A stretch of 50,145 nucleotides of DNA from Ectobacillus ponti (GTDB lineage: Bacteria; Bacillota; Bacilli; Bacillales; Bacillaceae_G): the NCBI RefSeq assembly GCF_024294785.1, contig NZ_JANCLT010000020.1, positions 1-50,145 of the forward strand. The letters run 5' to 3'. Made by a program: the position numbers and the translations under genes. Shown one piece after another: positions 19,393 to 29,108 of this stretch; the first letter of the stretch is position 1; every line of letters starts with the position of its first letter. Under the pieces are notes generated by a model, which searched no databases, was not told the DNA's origin, and saw nothing but the letters and a program-made list of their open reading frames with translations.

Positions 19393-20042
19393 TCACGAGG
19401 TCCCCCTAACCGTGTTCGAATCGCATTCCACCATTTTAGGATGATTCCTTTCACTTTCGTGATTTGTTTCAAAAATCCTGCATAGCGGGCGATAAAAATT
19501 TTAGCACGTTGGGGAACAAGTTTCCATAGAAGATGTCCCAGGAAGCCGAGTGGAATGAAAAGAAGCTTCCAAAGCATCCAAAGCAGCTTGAACAAAACCT
19601 TATAGATACCGAGAAAAATAATTTTTAGCATGTGTAGAAGAAATAAGAACAATGCCAGCAAGGCCTGTGCCAAATAAATAATTGGCTTAATCAGCAAGTT
19701 TCGAATCAGCATGGCAAAAAACTGATAGGTTCTGACGCAGAATTGGATGATTGCCTCCAAACAAGCTGTATACAGCTTTTTCAGCAAGCTCTGGTAGGCG
19801 GCAAACCCGCACAGCAAGGCAATGAATACATAGAAACGCAGCTCTGCCTCATTTACCCGCAGCAGCACGTAGAAGACGATGAGAGCCTGGACAGTCCAGA
19901 AAAAAATGTCATGCAGAAACACAATCCACCGTTTCCTGCGCGGGCGCTGGAGGAACCGATGGTACGTATCAAGGGCGGCGCCAACCCATGCCCCCATGCC
20001 AATCATGGAGAGCATGGTGTAGAACTGGATCGTCAGGTTCAT
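19389..20042 (-). CDS. yabQ: spore cortex protein YabQ
   Basis: Sporulation membrane protein needed for cortex formation; located in the outer forespore membrane in B. subtilis. The 217-residue product has an N-terminal membrane domain of about four to five hydrophobic segments (TIQFYTMLSMIGMGAWVG onward). A very hydrophobic Leu/Phe-rich stretch (about 130-170) and a basic C-terminus follow. It overlaps yabP by 4 nt and divIC by 4 nt, so the three are translationally coupled. Confidence 0.92.
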   Translation of the reverse strand: MNLTIQFYTMLSMIGMGAWVGAALDTYHRFLQRPRRKRWIVFLHDIFFWTVQALIVFYVLLRVNEAELRFYVFIALLCGFAAYQSLLKKLYTACLEAIIQFCVRTYQFFAMLIRNLLIKPIIYLAQALLALFLFLLHMLKIIFLGIYKVLFKLLWMLWKLLFIPLGFLGHLLWKLVPQRAKIFIARYAGFLKQITKVKGIILKWWNAIRTRLGGPRE

Positions 20043-20347
20043 TTGAACAGCTTGCTAAAGAAGCCTTTAGCTTTGTCAGAATGCTGATCATCCAGATACA
20101 AGAGCTCGTGCACCTTCCCCTTGATTGATACAATTCCTCTCTCCACATCCAGGTTCTTCATCTGCAGGTTTTGCCCGCGTATCGTCAGAAAGCCCATCAC
20201 GGTTTCCAGCAGAAACTCCTCACTGTCGAAGCTCTCGACCTGCTTGACACCTGTAATATCCACCAGCCGTCTCCCACGCATGATAATATCATGCTCAGCA
20301 GACACATTTACATTATTGGAAGAACCGGTCTGATAGCCGTTGTTCAT
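20039..20347 (-). CDS. yabP: sporulation protein YabP
   Basis: A 102-residue sporulation protein of the YabP/YqfC family, needed in B. subtilis for cortex assembly. It contains the family core DIIMRGRRLVDITGVKQVESF and VMGFLTIRGQNLQM, with no signal peptide. It precedes yabQ with a 4-nt overlap. A sigma-E-like -10 lies just upstream, so this part of the operon is probably also read from its own mother-cell promoter. Confidence 0.93.
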   Translation of the reverse strand: MNNGYQTGSSNNVNVSAEHDIIMRGRRLVDITGVKQVESFDSEEFLLETVMGFLTIRGQNLQMKNLDVERGIVSIKGKVHELLYLDDQHSDKAKGFFSKLFK

Positions 20348-20377
20348 TGTTATCCCCCCATAGCCTGTACTGTTACC

Positions 20378-20385
20378 AATGTATG
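20378..20385 (-). promoter_or_regulatory. possible sigma-E -10 of yabP-yabQ
   Basis: Minus strand CATACATT (consensus CATACAHT), about 30 bp before yabP. The matching -35 is not convincing. The call leans on yabP being a sigma-E gene in B. subtilis. Confidence 0.4.
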
Positions 20386-20400
20386 AGGGGGCACATGTAT

Positions 20401-20685
20401 TTAGAACAAGCCTTCTTCGATCGGGTCGCCGGCCAGCTTCTCTTCGCTGATAATTGTGTACATGTTGGCGGCTTCTTCTTTTTTGGCATTTTCCTTCAAT
20501 TCATTCACCTGTACCGTTACGAGCTTTTGGCCAAAGCGCACCGCCAGCGTATCGCCGGCTTTCACCGTGGAGCTGGACTTTGCCGGCTTGCCGTTAATGG
20601 AGATACGGCCCTGGTCTGCCACTTCCTTTGCCAATGTTCTTCGTTTGATCAAGCGTGATACCTTCAAAAATTTGTCCAGACGCAT
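20401..20685 (-). CDS. rqcP: S4-domain protein RqcP (YabO)
   Basis: Ribosome-associated quality control factor that works with RqcH to add alanine tails on stalled 50S subunits (shown for B. subtilis YabO). The 94-residue product has an S4 domain over most of its length: [21 protein letters not shown] then [20 protein letters not shown]. The ATG at 20685 follows GGAGGATACTAAG; an upstream frame extension lies inside yabN and is rejected. It begins 1 nt after the yabN stop, so the pair is coupled. Confidence 0.93.
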   Translation of the reverse strand: MRLDKFLKVSRLIKRRTLAKEVADQGRISINGKPAKSSSTVKAGDTLAVRFGQKLVTVQVNELKENAKKEEAANMYTIISEEKLAGDPIEEGLF

Positions 20686-20686
20686 C

Positions 20687-22147
20687 TTAGTATCCTCCTC
20701 GTTTTGCTTCTTCCCACCAGGCATCCAGTTGCTCCAGCGTATAATCCGTCATGCTGCGGCCCTGCTCGGCAGCATTGGCTTCTATATATAAGAAACGGTT
20801 CATAAACTTGCGATTTGTTGTATGTATGGCTTCTTCCGGATTAATCTTATAGTAGCGGGCCACATTGACGAAAGCAAAAAGAAGGTCGCCGAGCTCCGCT
20901 GTCATGTTGTCCATGTCCATGCGCTGCACCTCGGCTTGGAACTCCTGCAGCTCCTCATGAATCTTCTGCAGCATCGGCTGCACATCATCCCAATCAAAGC
21001 CGACCTTCGCCGCCTTCTTCTGCAGCTCATATGCCTGCAGCAGCTGCGGCAGGCTCTTTGGAATCCCGGCCAGGGCGGATTCCTTCCGCTCTGCTTTCTC
21101 TGTCTTTTTAATTGCATCCCAATTTGCCACAACCTGGTCCGCTGTTTCCGCCTCCGCACTTCCGAATACGTGCGGGTGGCGCCGGACCATTTTCTCCGCA
21201 AGCACCCGGATGACATCGTCAATGGAGAACCAGCCCTCATCCTCGCCGATTTGGGCATGCAGCATGACCTGCAGCAATACATCGCCCAATTCCTCGACGA
21301 TATGCTCATCATCCTGCTCATCAATGGCATCGAGCAGCTCATATGCCTCTTCAATCAAATATTTCTTCAGCGACTCATGCGTCTGCTCCTTATCCCACGG
21401 GCAGCCGTTCGGGCCGCGCAGCTCGGCGATAATATCCCGGAGCTTGGCGAAATCACCATACAGCAGCTCTTCGTCTTTTACCGGCGGTACATAGACGCTT
21501 GTCAGATTGTTCAGCTCAGTTTCGTGGTCCAGCAGGTACAACGGCACCTTCTTGATGCTTTCCATGCTGGAGCCGGCCGCTGTCACAATGTACACCTCGT
21601 ACTCATCAGGCAGCATGTCTGTCAGTGTCAGCTTCACCTCGGAGGCAATGAAGGCATCATATACTTGGCAGAAAATCAGGTGGTGGCGCAGCTGCAGCTC
21701 CTGCCTTGTAAAAGAAGTTGCATCCACAAGCTGAAAGCCCTCAATCGGATCCATGCCAAGGCTTGCGAACATCGGGTCCAGGAAGCTCTGGCCGCCTTCC
21801 ACTCTTACTTCAATGCCACGCTCTTTGCCGCGCTGAAGCAGCAGCTGCACCGCCCGCTCAGCCACAAGGGGATGCCCCGGCACTGCATAGGTCACATCAG
21901 CCTCTGCCGCCTGCCGCAGCAGGGTTTCTGCAATTTCCTCATACACTGCCTCAAAGGTATCGTGCTTCTCATATACTTCATCAAAGGAAGTGTACTGCAG
22001 GCCTTCCTTCTCCAGCTCGGCCACAACAGGGTGCTCCTTTGTCCGCAGGTACAGGTGCGGGGCAGCAATGATCTTCCGATAGACACCCAGGGTCAGCTGC
22101 TCCAGGTCCCCGGCGCCCAGGCCAAGGATGGTAATGCGATTTGCCAT
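20687..22147 (-). CDS. yabN: tetrapyrrole methylase / MazG fusion protein YabN
   Basis: A 486-residue two-domain protein. Residues 1-210 resemble the SAM-dependent tetrapyrrole methylase fold ([25 protein letters not shown]). Residues 225-486 are a MazG nucleoside triphosphate pyrophosphohydrolase with EExxE motifs ([24 protein letters not shown]) and a second repeat ([20 protein letters not shown]). This fusion is typical of Bacillus. The MazG half probably cleans up non-canonical NTPs; the methylase substrate is unknown. It lies 2 nt after yabM. Confidence 0.93.
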   Translation of the reverse strand: MANRITILGLGAGDLEQLTLGVYRKIIAAPHLYLRTKEHPVVAELEKEGLQYTSFDEVYEKHDTFEAVYEEIAETLLRQAAEADVTYAVPGHPLVAERAVQLLLQRGKERGIEVRVEGGQSFLDPMFASLGMDPIEGFQLVDATSFTRQELQLRHHLIFCQVYDAFIASEVKLTLTDMLPDEYEVYIVTAAGSSMESIKKVPLYLLDHETELNNLTSVYVPPVKDEELLYGDFAKLRDIIAELRGPNGCPWDKEQTHESLKKYLIEEAYELLDAIDEQDDEHIVEELGDVLLQVMLHAQIGEDEGWFSIDDVIRVLAEKMVRRHPHVFGSAEAETADQVVANWDAIKKTEKAERKESALAGIPKSLPQLLQAYELQKKAAKVGFDWDDVQPMLQKIHEELQEFQAEVQRMDMDNMTAELGDLLFAFVNVARYYKINPEEAIHTTNRKFMNRFLYIEANAAEQGRSMTDYTLEQLDAWWEEAKRGGY

Positions 22148-22149
22148 TC

Positions 22150-23748
22150 TTATCTCTCCTTCCGAATCCTTTGCAGCAGGCGCGGCAGCTTACCGCCATG
22201 CCAGACTGCTCCGAGCTCCTCCTCTGTGAAAATCGGGAGCCGTAAAATGAAATATACATAGACAATCCCGCCGAGCCCTACAGCAGTCAGGGCTTCCGCC
22301 ACAGCTGCCGCCCGGTGCCCTGCAGGGAGAACATGTCCAAACAATGTGGTGTATATGATGAGTACAGCAGCCATACCCAAGCAAGCTGCCAGTATCCACA
22401 GGGTGTTGGCAGCTGCAAATACATGGCGGCGCAGCAGCCGCACCAAGAACTGAATATTCAGGACGGCTGTACACAGCAGTCCCAATACGGTGGCATAGGC
22501 TGCACCTCTAACGCCAAACAGCGGAATGAGCCAGAGATTGCCCGCCCATTTCACGGCGGCGCCCAGGATGACAAAGAGGGCCGGCCGCATGGTGCTCCCC
22601 AGCCCCTGCAGCAGGGCAGCGGCTGTGATGGAGAAAGCCCCGAACAGAATGGCCGCTGCAAGAACCGCCAGCACATCAGAGCCGCGCGCATCTTCAAACA
22701 GCATGATGTTTGTCGGCTCTATAATACAGGCCAGCCCGGTGGCTGCCCCTCCGCCAAGCACAAGTGTGATTTTCATGGAAGCGGCAACCTTGCCGCGGAT
22801 CAGCTCCCAATCTCCGCGATGCTTCCCGCCGGCAATGACCGGGATCAGGGAGAGGGAGAAGGAAGTGGCCACCACGGTGCCCAGCTGGATCAAGGGGGTT
22901 CCTCTGTCATATACCCCTTTTATAACCTTCGCGTATTGTGCCGGCTCTCCTGCCTCCAGCAGCGTTTTATACAGGGAGACGGAATCCACGAACTGCACAA
23001 AGATGAGAACAAGGTTGCTGACACAGACGGCAAGTCCTTGTAAAAATAAAGTTTGAATGACTTGCCGCCGCTTGTACTTCATGGCCGCAGGAGTCTTGTC
23101 AGCCTGCTTCAAGCCTCTTCTATACAGAAGAAGGACTGCGGCCGCGGCCAGCCCTCCGGCTGCGGACCCTGCCATGGCCCCGGCGCCCACTGTATAGAGA
23201 TCTGCTGAGCGGGCAAGCAGATACAGGGATGCCAGGATGATGACCGATACCCGGACGGCCTGCTCGGTGACCTGGGAAGCTGCTGTGGGAATCATATCGT
23301 GCAGCCCCTGGAAGGCCCCCCTTCCCACGGAAAGGAAGGGCAGCAGCAGGAAGGGCACCGCGGCGACCCGCAGGACGCCCGTCAGCTTCCCGTCCCCCAT
23401 GGCTGCCGCCAGAGCGGGGGCGGCGAAAAATAAAGCGGTGAACATGCCTGTGCCGAACACAAGCAGCGACAGGAAAGACAGCCGTGCAACCTCTCTGATG
23501 CCCTGCTCATTACCTCTCGCGGCCTCCTCTGCCACCAGAGATGAAATAACAGCGGGGAAGCCGTATGTAGCCAATACGAGACAGATTCCATATACAGGAT
23601 ATACCTGCTGATAGATATAAAAACCAACATCCCCGACAATATTTTGAAACGGGATCCGATAAAAGGCGCTTAAAATTTTAGTAGCCAGCCCGGCCATGGT
23701 CAGGATCACGGCCCCGCGCCAGGCTGCATGATAGTTCTTTACTTCCAT
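22150..23748 (-). CDS. yabM: polysaccharide biosynthesis / flippase-type membrane protein YabM
   Basis: A 532-residue integral membrane protein of the MOP (MATE/MurJ/SpoVB) exporter family with about 14 hydrophobic segments. The typical start is ILTMAGLATKILSAFYRIPFQNIVGDVG, followed by YQQVYPVY. Relatives flip lipid-linked sugars across the membrane; SpoVB acts in cortex synthesis. Neither the substrate nor a sporulation role can be read from this sequence. The ATG at 23748 follows AAGGAG; a longer frame exists upstream but has no ribosome site. It is the first gene of yabM-yabN-rqcP-yabP-yabQ-divIC. Confidence 0.9.
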   Translation of the reverse strand: MEVKNYHAAWRGAVILTMAGLATKILSAFYRIPFQNIVGDVGFYIYQQVYPVYGICLVLATYGFPAVISSLVAEEAARGNEQGIREVARLSFLSLLVFGTGMFTALFFAAPALAAAMGDGKLTGVLRVAAVPFLLLPFLSVGRGAFQGLHDMIPTAASQVTEQAVRVSVIILASLYLLARSADLYTVGAGAMAGSAAGGLAAAAVLLLYRRGLKQADKTPAAMKYKRRQVIQTLFLQGLAVCVSNLVLIFVQFVDSVSLYKTLLEAGEPAQYAKVIKGVYDRGTPLIQLGTVVATSFSLSLIPVIAGGKHRGDWELIRGKVAASMKITLVLGGGAATGLACIIEPTNIMLFEDARGSDVLAVLAAAILFGAFSITAAALLQGLGSTMRPALFVILGAAVKWAGNLWLIPLFGVRGAAYATVLGLLCTAVLNIQFLVRLLRRHVFAAANTLWILAACLGMAAVLIIYTTLFGHVLPAGHRAAAVAEALTAVGLGGIVYVYFILRLPIFTEEELGAVWHGGKLPRLLQRIRKER

Positions 23749-23779
23749 GTCATGCTCCTTCTTGCTTGTACTGCCCGTA

Positions 23780-23788
23780 ATTATATCA
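23780..23788 (-). promoter_or_regulatory. yabM promoter, extended -10
   Basis: Minus strand TGA-TATAAT (TATAAT at 23780-23785), about 32 bp before the yabM start. No clear -35. It would drive the yabM-divIC operon behind the spoVT terminator. Confidence 0.5.
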
Positions 23789-23834
23789 TACCGCCTGCCG
23801 GCACAGCACAAAAACGTCCATGGCCCTACACATA

Positions 23835-23877
23835 GAAAAAAGGTGCCCATAAGGTGCGCTGCACCCTATGAACACCT
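23835..23877 (-). terminator. spoVT terminator
   Basis: AGGTG.CCATAAGGTG pairs with CACCCTATG..CACCT around a CGCTG loop (23841-23877), followed on the minus strand by T6. It begins 5 nt after the spoVT stop. Confidence 0.85.
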
Positions 23878-23882
23878 CCTTG

Positions 23883-24419
23883 TTACTGCTCCATCTGCTT
23901 CGCCAGGAAGCTTGCAGCTGTTTCAACAGCCTTGTGCTCCACATCGCCCACAATCTTCTCCTTCGAGAAAATCACCACTGCGCCAATCGGATCTCCGTTT
24001 GCAATGATTGGCCCAATCGTGTAGGACGCAATCCGTTCCTTCATGTTATCTATAATGGCCATTTCGCTTTCATCTGTCATGATGACAGAGCTGCGGTCCT
24101 CCATTGCTTTCTCCACCAGCTCGCCAACATTCTTATTCAAGTATTCCTTCTTGGATACACCCGAAACCGCGATAATGGAGTCACGGTCGCAAATCAGTAC
24201 ATTATGTCCTAAGCTATCGTATAAAGCATCTGCATATTCTTTTGCAAAATCACCCAGTTCACTGATTGGAGAGTACTTCTTCAGAATAACCTCTCCATCA
24301 CGATCCACAAAAATCTCTAATGGGTCTCCCTCGCGAATGCGAAGAGTCCGGCGAATTTCTTTCGGAATAACCACTCTGCCTAAATCATCAATTCGACGTA
24401 CGATTCCAGTTGCTTTCAT
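23883..24419 (-). CDS. spoVT: forespore transcription regulator SpoVT
   Basis: Regulates sigma-G genes in the forespore. The 178-residue product has an AbrB-type swapped-hairpin DNA-binding domain at the N-terminus (TGIVRRIDDLGRVVIPKEIR, about 4-50) and a C-terminal GAF-like domain (about 58-178; HNVLICDRDSIIAVSG, GPIIANGDPIGAVVIF). Its DNA-binding half is clearly similar to the abrB product also in this window. A sigma-G promoter lies upstream, as expected for this gene. Confidence 0.96.
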   Translation of the reverse strand: MKATGIVRRIDDLGRVVIPKEIRRTLRIREGDPLEIFVDRDGEVILKKYSPISELGDFAKEYADALYDSLGHNVLICDRDSIIAVSGVSKKEYLNKNVGELVEKAMEDRSSVIMTDESEMAIIDNMKERIASYTIGPIIANGDPIGAVVIFSKEKIVGDVEHKAVETAASFLAKQMEQ

Positions 24420-24509
24420 TCTTATGGTGCCTCACTTTCTACTGATGATTAAAGCGGCGACTTTTCTCTATCTTCTCCTTATCATGTAAAAATCGCCAAC
24501 TGTTAAGCA

Positions 24510-24539
24510 TAGTATTGTTCACATCCATTGTTCTATGCA
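24510..24539 (-). promoter_or_regulatory. spoVT promoter (sigma-G)
   Basis: Minus strand TGCATA (24534-24539), 17-bp spacer, AATACTA (24510-24516), close to the sigma-G consensus TGMATA and CATACTA. It fits known forespore control of spoVT. Confidence 0.7.
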
Positions 24540-24559
24540 CATCGAATCGCAATTTATCT

Positions 24560-27500
24560 TCAGGCATTCACCGCTTGCTTCTTCGCATCCGGCAGTCCCT
24601 TCAAGAGGTTTTCCATCATGGTGAGCCACTTGGATGGCTCAATTCCTTTTACTTCCATTACAATTTTCAGCCTGGAGCCTTCCATGCCAAGACGCATCAT
24701 GCGCCCGAAGCTGTTGGTCAGCATAAAGAGCTTGCCGCCGTCGATATTCTGGCTCGCCTTCTCTGAGAACAGAATGGTGACCTCCTGCTTCAGCTGCTTG
24801 ATGCTCTCCACCTTCTCGCCAAAGGCAAGCACCTTAATATTCGCAATCTGCAGCAGATACCCAACCTCCTGCGGGTAATCGCCAAAGCGGTCGGTCATTT
24901 CCTCCTGCAGCCCCTCCACATCCTCAAGTGCGGAGATGCCGCGGAAATGCTTATACATCGTGATTTTCTGCTTGCTGTCAGAGATATACTCATCCGGGAT
25001 ATAGGCATCCACTTCCAGGTCAATCTCCACCTCAGCCTGCCGATCCTCCGGCAGCGTGCCCTTCCGCTGCTCGATGGCCTCCTTCAGCATCTGGGAGTAC
25101 AAATCAAATCCGACAGAGTCGATAAAGCCGTGCTGCTCGGCCCCCAGCAGGTTGCCGGCGCCGCGGATGGACAAATCGCGCATGGCGATTTTAAAGCCGG
25201 AGCCAAGCTCAGTAAATTCTTTGATGGCCTGCAGGCGCTTCTCCGCCACCTCAGACAGCACTTTGTCCTTCTTGTAGGTGAAGTAGGCATAGGCGACCCT
25301 GTTGGAGCGCCCGACACGCCCGCGCAGCTGATACAGCTGGGACAAGCCCATGCGGTCTGCGTCATGCACAATCAGGGTATTCACGTTTGGAATATCGACA
25401 CCTGTTTCAATAATGGTGGTGCTGACCAATACATCATACTGCCCTTCCAGGAATGCCAGCATGACAGATTCCAGCTCACTCTCGTTCATTTTTCCGTGTG
25501 CGAAGGTCACACGCGCATCCGGCACCAGCATGGAAATTTCCTCAGCCTTGCGCTCGATATCCTCCACCCGGTTGTACAGGAAATACACCTGGCCGCCGCG
25601 GGCCAGCTCGCGCTCCACAGCTTCCCGGATCAAGGAGCCATTATACTCCACCACATATGTCTGCACCGGGAAACGGTTCTCCGGCGGTGTTTCAATGACA
25701 GACAAATCACGCACCCCGAGCATGGACATATGCAGCGTGCGCGGAATCGGTGTCGCTGTCAGCGTGAGAACATCTATGTTCGTTTTCATTTGCTTAATTT
25801 TCTCTTTATGGGTTACACCAAAGCGCTGCTCTTCGTCGATAATAAGCAGGCCCAAGTCCTTGAAAATAATATCCTTCGACAGCAGGCGATGCGTGCCGAT
25901 GACGACATCAATGGAGCCGTCCTTCAGTCCCTTCATCGTTTCTGTCTGCTGCTTGCGGGAACGGAAACGGCTCAACAGGCCGATGTTAATCGGATAATCC
26001 TGAAAGCGCTCACGGATGGTTTCATAATGCTGCTGTGCCAGGATGGTGGTTGGCACAAGAATAGCCACCTGCTTCTGATCCATAATGGCCTTGAAGGCCG
26101 CACGAATTGCCACCTCCGTCTTGCCATAGCCCACGTCGCCGCACAGAAGACGGTCCATCGGGCGGGAGCGCTCCATATCCTTCTTGATCTCCACAATCGA
26201 GCGCAGCTGGTCCTCTGTTTCCTGATAGGGGAAGGAGCCCTCAAAATCCTGCTGCTCGCTTGCATCCGGAGAAAATGCGTAGCCCTTGGCAGCTTCGCGC
26301 TCGGCATACAGCTTGATGAGGTCATCCGCAATATTTTGGACGGATTTCTCCACCTTGCTCTTGACGCGCTTCCAGTCATTTCCGCCCAGCTTATAAATCT
26401 TTGGCTCTTTTCCTTCAGAGCCCACATATTTCTGCACCTGGTCAATTTGGTCAATCGGCACATACAGCTTATCGTTGCCCTGATATTTCAGGTGGAGATA
26501 ATCCTTATGCACTCCATTGATGACCAGTGTCTCAATGCCCAAGAATTTTCCGATTCCGTGGTTGACGTGGACAACATAATCGCCGACCTTCAGTTCAGAG
26601 TAGCTCTTGATTCGTTCCGCATTCGAAATCTTCTGGCGGCGCTGCGGCTTCTTGACCTTCTTATTGAACATTTCCTTCTCCGTGATGACCGCCAGCTTCT
26701 GCATTGGCATTTCAAAGCCGGCATGCAGATCGCCTTCGACAATTTGAATCCGGCCCGGCATCAGCATATCCGTCCCGCTGACAATGTCGGCTTCAATGTC
26801 ATAGTCGCTCAGAATGTGGGACAGCTTCTTCGTCCGCTCCTCATTGGCGCCAAGGATGACAACGGTGAACCGGCTCTTCTGCCAGCGCTCCAGCTCAGAT
26901 TTAAATAGACTCATCTGTCCGTGGAAGTCCTGCATGGTTTTACAGGAAACATTCACGATATTCTGCGGATGCGTGTGCGGAATATGGCGCAGGAACAGGG
27001 TGAAATACAAGAAGCTGCGCTTCTTCTGCTGCACCAGTCTGGCAAAATCATGCGAGAAGCTGAGCCCCTGCACGATAGAGCCGTCGCCAAGCAACGCTGT
27101 ATACCATTCCGCTTCCTCTCTCTCCAGATGCTCAGCTGTTTCCTGCACCCGGGAGATTTCATCCAATACAACCACACCGTGCTCGGGCAAATAGTCTATC
27201 AGACTAGCAGGGTACTCATAGAATAAGGACAAGTACTTAAATACCTGCTCAATCATCCCGCCGTTTCTCAGCCGCTCCAGCTCTTGGCTGATATTTTCCA
27301 TCAGCTGCTGCTTCAGTCCCTCATCCTTCACCTTCTTCAAGGTTTGGGACAATGCTTCCTCCAGATTGCGGATGCCGGTCTGCCGCTCTTCCTGGGTAAA
27401 GATAAACTCAGCTGCCGGGCCGAAGGAAACTGACTCCACCTTTTCCTGCGAGCGCTGGTCCTCAATGCTGAACCGGCGGATGGAATCAATCTCTGTATCG

Positions 27501-28090
27501 AAGAATTCGATCCGGAGCGGAAATGCCTCTGTCAGCGGGTAGATGTCCAAAATACCGCCGCGAATGCTAAAATCCCCTGGCGCCTCCACCATGGATTTCC
27601 GTTCATATCCCATCCGCACAAGCCGATGCGCCAGATCCTCCAGGTCTACATCGTCCCCCATGCGCAGCTCCAGCTGCTGCTTCGCCCACAGCTCCTTCGA
27701 AGGCAGGAACCGGCGCAATCCGGCAACCGGCGTGACAATGATGCCGGATTGATGATGGGTCAGATGATTCAGCACCTCAATCCGCTGTGCCTTCAGTTCC
27801 GGGCTGGCAATGCCGATTTCCGAAGCAATCAGTTCATTGACCGGATACAGCCATACATCCTTCTCTCCCACAAGGGAAACCAGATCCTCATATACCTTTT
27901 GCGCCTGAAACAGATTATGCGTCACAATCAGCTGGGGCCGTTTCAGCCTTTGATGGACAGCTGCTGTCAACAGAGATCTCGCCGAGGCGGACATGCCGGA
28001 CGCAAGCTGCTCCTTCAGTCCATCCCGCAGCCCGTTTAAAACAGAACTGATTTCCTTATTTTCATAAAAGTATTCTAGTAATCCATTCAT
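24560..28090 (-). CDS. mfd: transcription-repair coupling factor Mfd
   Basis: ATP-driven translocase that removes RNA polymerase stalled at DNA damage and recruits UvrA. The 1176-residue product has the UvrB-like N-terminal module (about 1-340) and the CarD-like RNA polymerase interaction domain (about 495-565; YSELKVGDYVVHVNHGIGKFLG). The translocase follows, with Walker A GDVGYGKTE (about 651), the DEEQ box (IIDEEQRFG) and motif VI (QLRGRVGR). The TRCF C-terminal domain closes the protein. Full length for the family. GAGAGGAG precedes the ATG at 28090. Confidence 0.97.
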   Translation of the reverse strand: MNGLLEYFYENKEISSVLNGLRDGLKEQLASGMSASARSLLTAAVHQRLKRPQLIVTHNLFQAQKVYEDLVSLVGEKDVWLYPVNELIASEIGIASPELKAQRIEVLNHLTHHQSGIIVTPVAGLRRFLPSKELWAKQQLELRMGDDVDLEDLAHRLVRMGYERKSMVEAPGDFSIRGGILDIYPLTEAFPLRIEFFDTEIDSIRRFSIEDQRSQEKVESVSFGPAAEFIFTQEERQTGIRNLEEALSQTLKKVKDEGLKQQLMENISQELERLRNGGMIEQVFKYLSLFYEYPASLIDYLPEHGVVVLDEISRVQETAEHLEREEAEWYTALLGDGSIVQGLSFSHDFARLVQQKKRSFLYFTLFLRHIPHTHPQNIVNVSCKTMQDFHGQMSLFKSELERWQKSRFTVVILGANEERTKKLSHILSDYDIEADIVSGTDMLMPGRIQIVEGDLHAGFEMPMQKLAVITEKEMFNKKVKKPQRRQKISNAERIKSYSELKVGDYVVHVNHGIGKFLGIETLVINGVHKDYLHLKYQGNDKLYVPIDQIDQVQKYVGSEGKEPKIYKLGGNDWKRVKSKVEKSVQNIADDLIKLYAEREAAKGYAFSPDASEQQDFEGSFPYQETEDQLRSIVEIKKDMERSRPMDRLLCGDVGYGKTEVAIRAAFKAIMDQKQVAILVPTTILAQQHYETIRERFQDYPINIGLLSRFRSRKQQTETMKGLKDGSIDVVIGTHRLLSKDIIFKDLGLLIIDEEQRFGVTHKEKIKQMKTNIDVLTLTATPIPRTLHMSMLGVRDLSVIETPPENRFPVQTYVVEYNGSLIREAVERELARGGQVYFLYNRVEDIERKAEEISMLVPDARVTFAHGKMNESELESVMLAFLEGQYDVLVSTTIIETGVDIPNVNTLIVHDADRMGLSQLYQLRGRVGRSNRVAYAYFTYKKDKVLSEVAEKRLQAIKEFTELGSGFKIAMRDLSIRGAGNLLGAEQHGFIDSVGFDLYSQMLKEAIEQRKGTLPEDRQAEVEIDLEVDAYIPDEYISDSKQKITMYKHFRGISALEDVEGLQEEMTDRFGDYPQEVGYLLQIANIKVLAFGEKVESIKQLKQEVTILFSEKASQNIDGGKLFMLTNSFGRMMRLGMEGSRLKIVMEVKGIEPSKWLTMMENLLKGLPDAKKQAVNA

Positions 28091-28178
28091 TGGTAAACTC
28101 CTCTCAACTAAAAGAGCAAGCGGCTAGCAGTATGCTTAGCAATATGCAAACAGAAAAATGCTTTGGGCTGAGCCAAAG

Positions 28179-28400
28179 CTACTGAAGAAAGTTTTCGTAT
28201 TCATGATATTGGGGATTCTGCTGCAAAGCTTCTTCACAAGACTCACAAATGGCTTGTACGTGCAAATCCCCATCCTCATTAAAATGGGTCATCTGGATCA
28301 TTTCTTCCTGGGTCAGATGCGCTAAAATAGACTGGTGCGTTTCCTGTTCGACAGAACCGATCTTGCACCCGCAATGGCGGCAGTAGTAATGCGTATTCAT
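28179..28400 (-). CDS. fin: anti-sigma-F factor Fin (YabK)
   Basis: Small forespore protein that inhibits sigma-F RNA polymerase and so helps the change to sigma-G. The 73-residue product has two cysteine pairs for zinc (CRHCGCKIG near the start, CESC near residue 56), AHLTQEE in the middle and the conserved end NPQYHEYENFLQ. The ATG at 28400 follows AGGAGGACACT; eight more upstream codons lack a ribosome site. A sigma-F/G promoter lies just upstream. It sits between pth and mfd as in B. subtilis. Confidence 0.93.
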   Translation of the reverse strand: MNTHYYCRHCGCKIGSVEQETHQSILAHLTQEEMIQMTHFNEDGDLHVQAICESCEEALQQNPQYHEYENFLQ

Positions 28401-28431
28401 AGTGTCCTCCTGAATCCTTCGCAATTACTAC

Positions 28432-28462
28432 TAGTATGGGTGGAACAGGAGGCTTTTATTCT
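28432..28462 (-). promoter_or_regulatory. fin promoter (sigma-F/sigma-G)
   Basis: Minus strand AGAATA (28457-28462), 18-bp spacer, CATACTA (28432-28438), about 30 bp before fin and starting right after the pth stop. It matches the forespore consensus; the two CC before the -10 point more to sigma-G than sigma-F. Confidence 0.7.
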
Positions 28463-28467
28463 TATGC

Positions 28468-29031
28468 TTATTGTCCGTTAAAGCTGTTCATCACCTGCAG
28501 GAACGGCTGCTTGAGCCACATCTCGCAGGCATCCGCGCTCTTTCGGATGGCCTGCTGCACATCCGGCTCCTCCTCCGGGGTGAACTTGCCCAAGACATAG
28601 GCATGTACAGGCATTCCATTCTTCGGACGGTCAATGCCGATGCGGATGCGGTTGAATTCTTGCGTTCCAAGATGGGCAATTGTTGATTTGATCCCATTAT
28701 GGCCGCCCGCACTTCCCTTTGTCCGCAGGCGAAGCCTTCCAGCCGGCAGGTCCAGGTCATCGTACATCACTGTAAAATCCTCGATATCCACCTTATAATA
28801 TTCCATCAGCGGGCGAATGCTCTCGCCGGACAGATTCATATAGGTAAGCGGCTTCAATAAAATAACCTTCTCCCCATTTACGACACCGGCACCAAATATT
28901 CCTTTAAATTTCTGCTGATTCAAAGGAATATTCCAACGCTTGGACAATTCATCAATGACTAAGAAACCAATATTATGTCTGGTATATTCATACTCTCTTC
29001 CCGGGTTTCCAAGACCCACGATCAGCTTCAT
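28468..29031 (-). CDS. pth: peptidyl-tRNA hydrolase
   Basis: Recycles tRNA from drop-off peptidyl-tRNAs (spoVC in B. subtilis). The 187-residue product shows [18 protein letters not shown] with the catalytic histidine (about 19), the asparagine in [20 protein letters not shown] with the catalytic aspartate, and [11 protein letters not shown]. Length is standard. In B. subtilis ctc lies between prs and this gene; here only a terminator does. Confidence 0.97.
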   Translation of the reverse strand: MKLIVGLGNPGREYEYTRHNIGFLVIDELSKRWNIPLNQQKFKGIFGAGVVNGEKVILLKPLTYMNLSGESIRPLMEYYKVDIEDFTVMYDDLDLPAGRLRLRTKGSAGGHNGIKSTIAHLGTQEFNRIRIGIDRPKNGMPVHAYVLGKFTPEEEPDVQQAIRKSADACEMWLKQPFLQVMNSFNGQ

Positions 29032-29064
29032 CCTGCTGCACCCCTCACTCTAATACAGTATGCG

Positions 29065-29094
29065 AAAAGACGTAACCTTGCTGCGGTTACGTCT
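29065..29094 (-). terminator. terminator of glmU-prs
   Basis: AGACGTAACC (29068-29077) pairs with GGTTACGTCT (29085-29094), followed by TTTT on the minus strand, 14 nt after the prs stop. It fills the place of ctc. Confidence 0.8.
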
Positions 29095-29108
29095 TTCGGC
29101 TGCCAAAA

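Noticed and set aside
24947-26908. 653-codon plus-strand open frame opposite mfd
   Set aside because: Antisense to conserved mfd motifs; no start signal and no recognisable domain.
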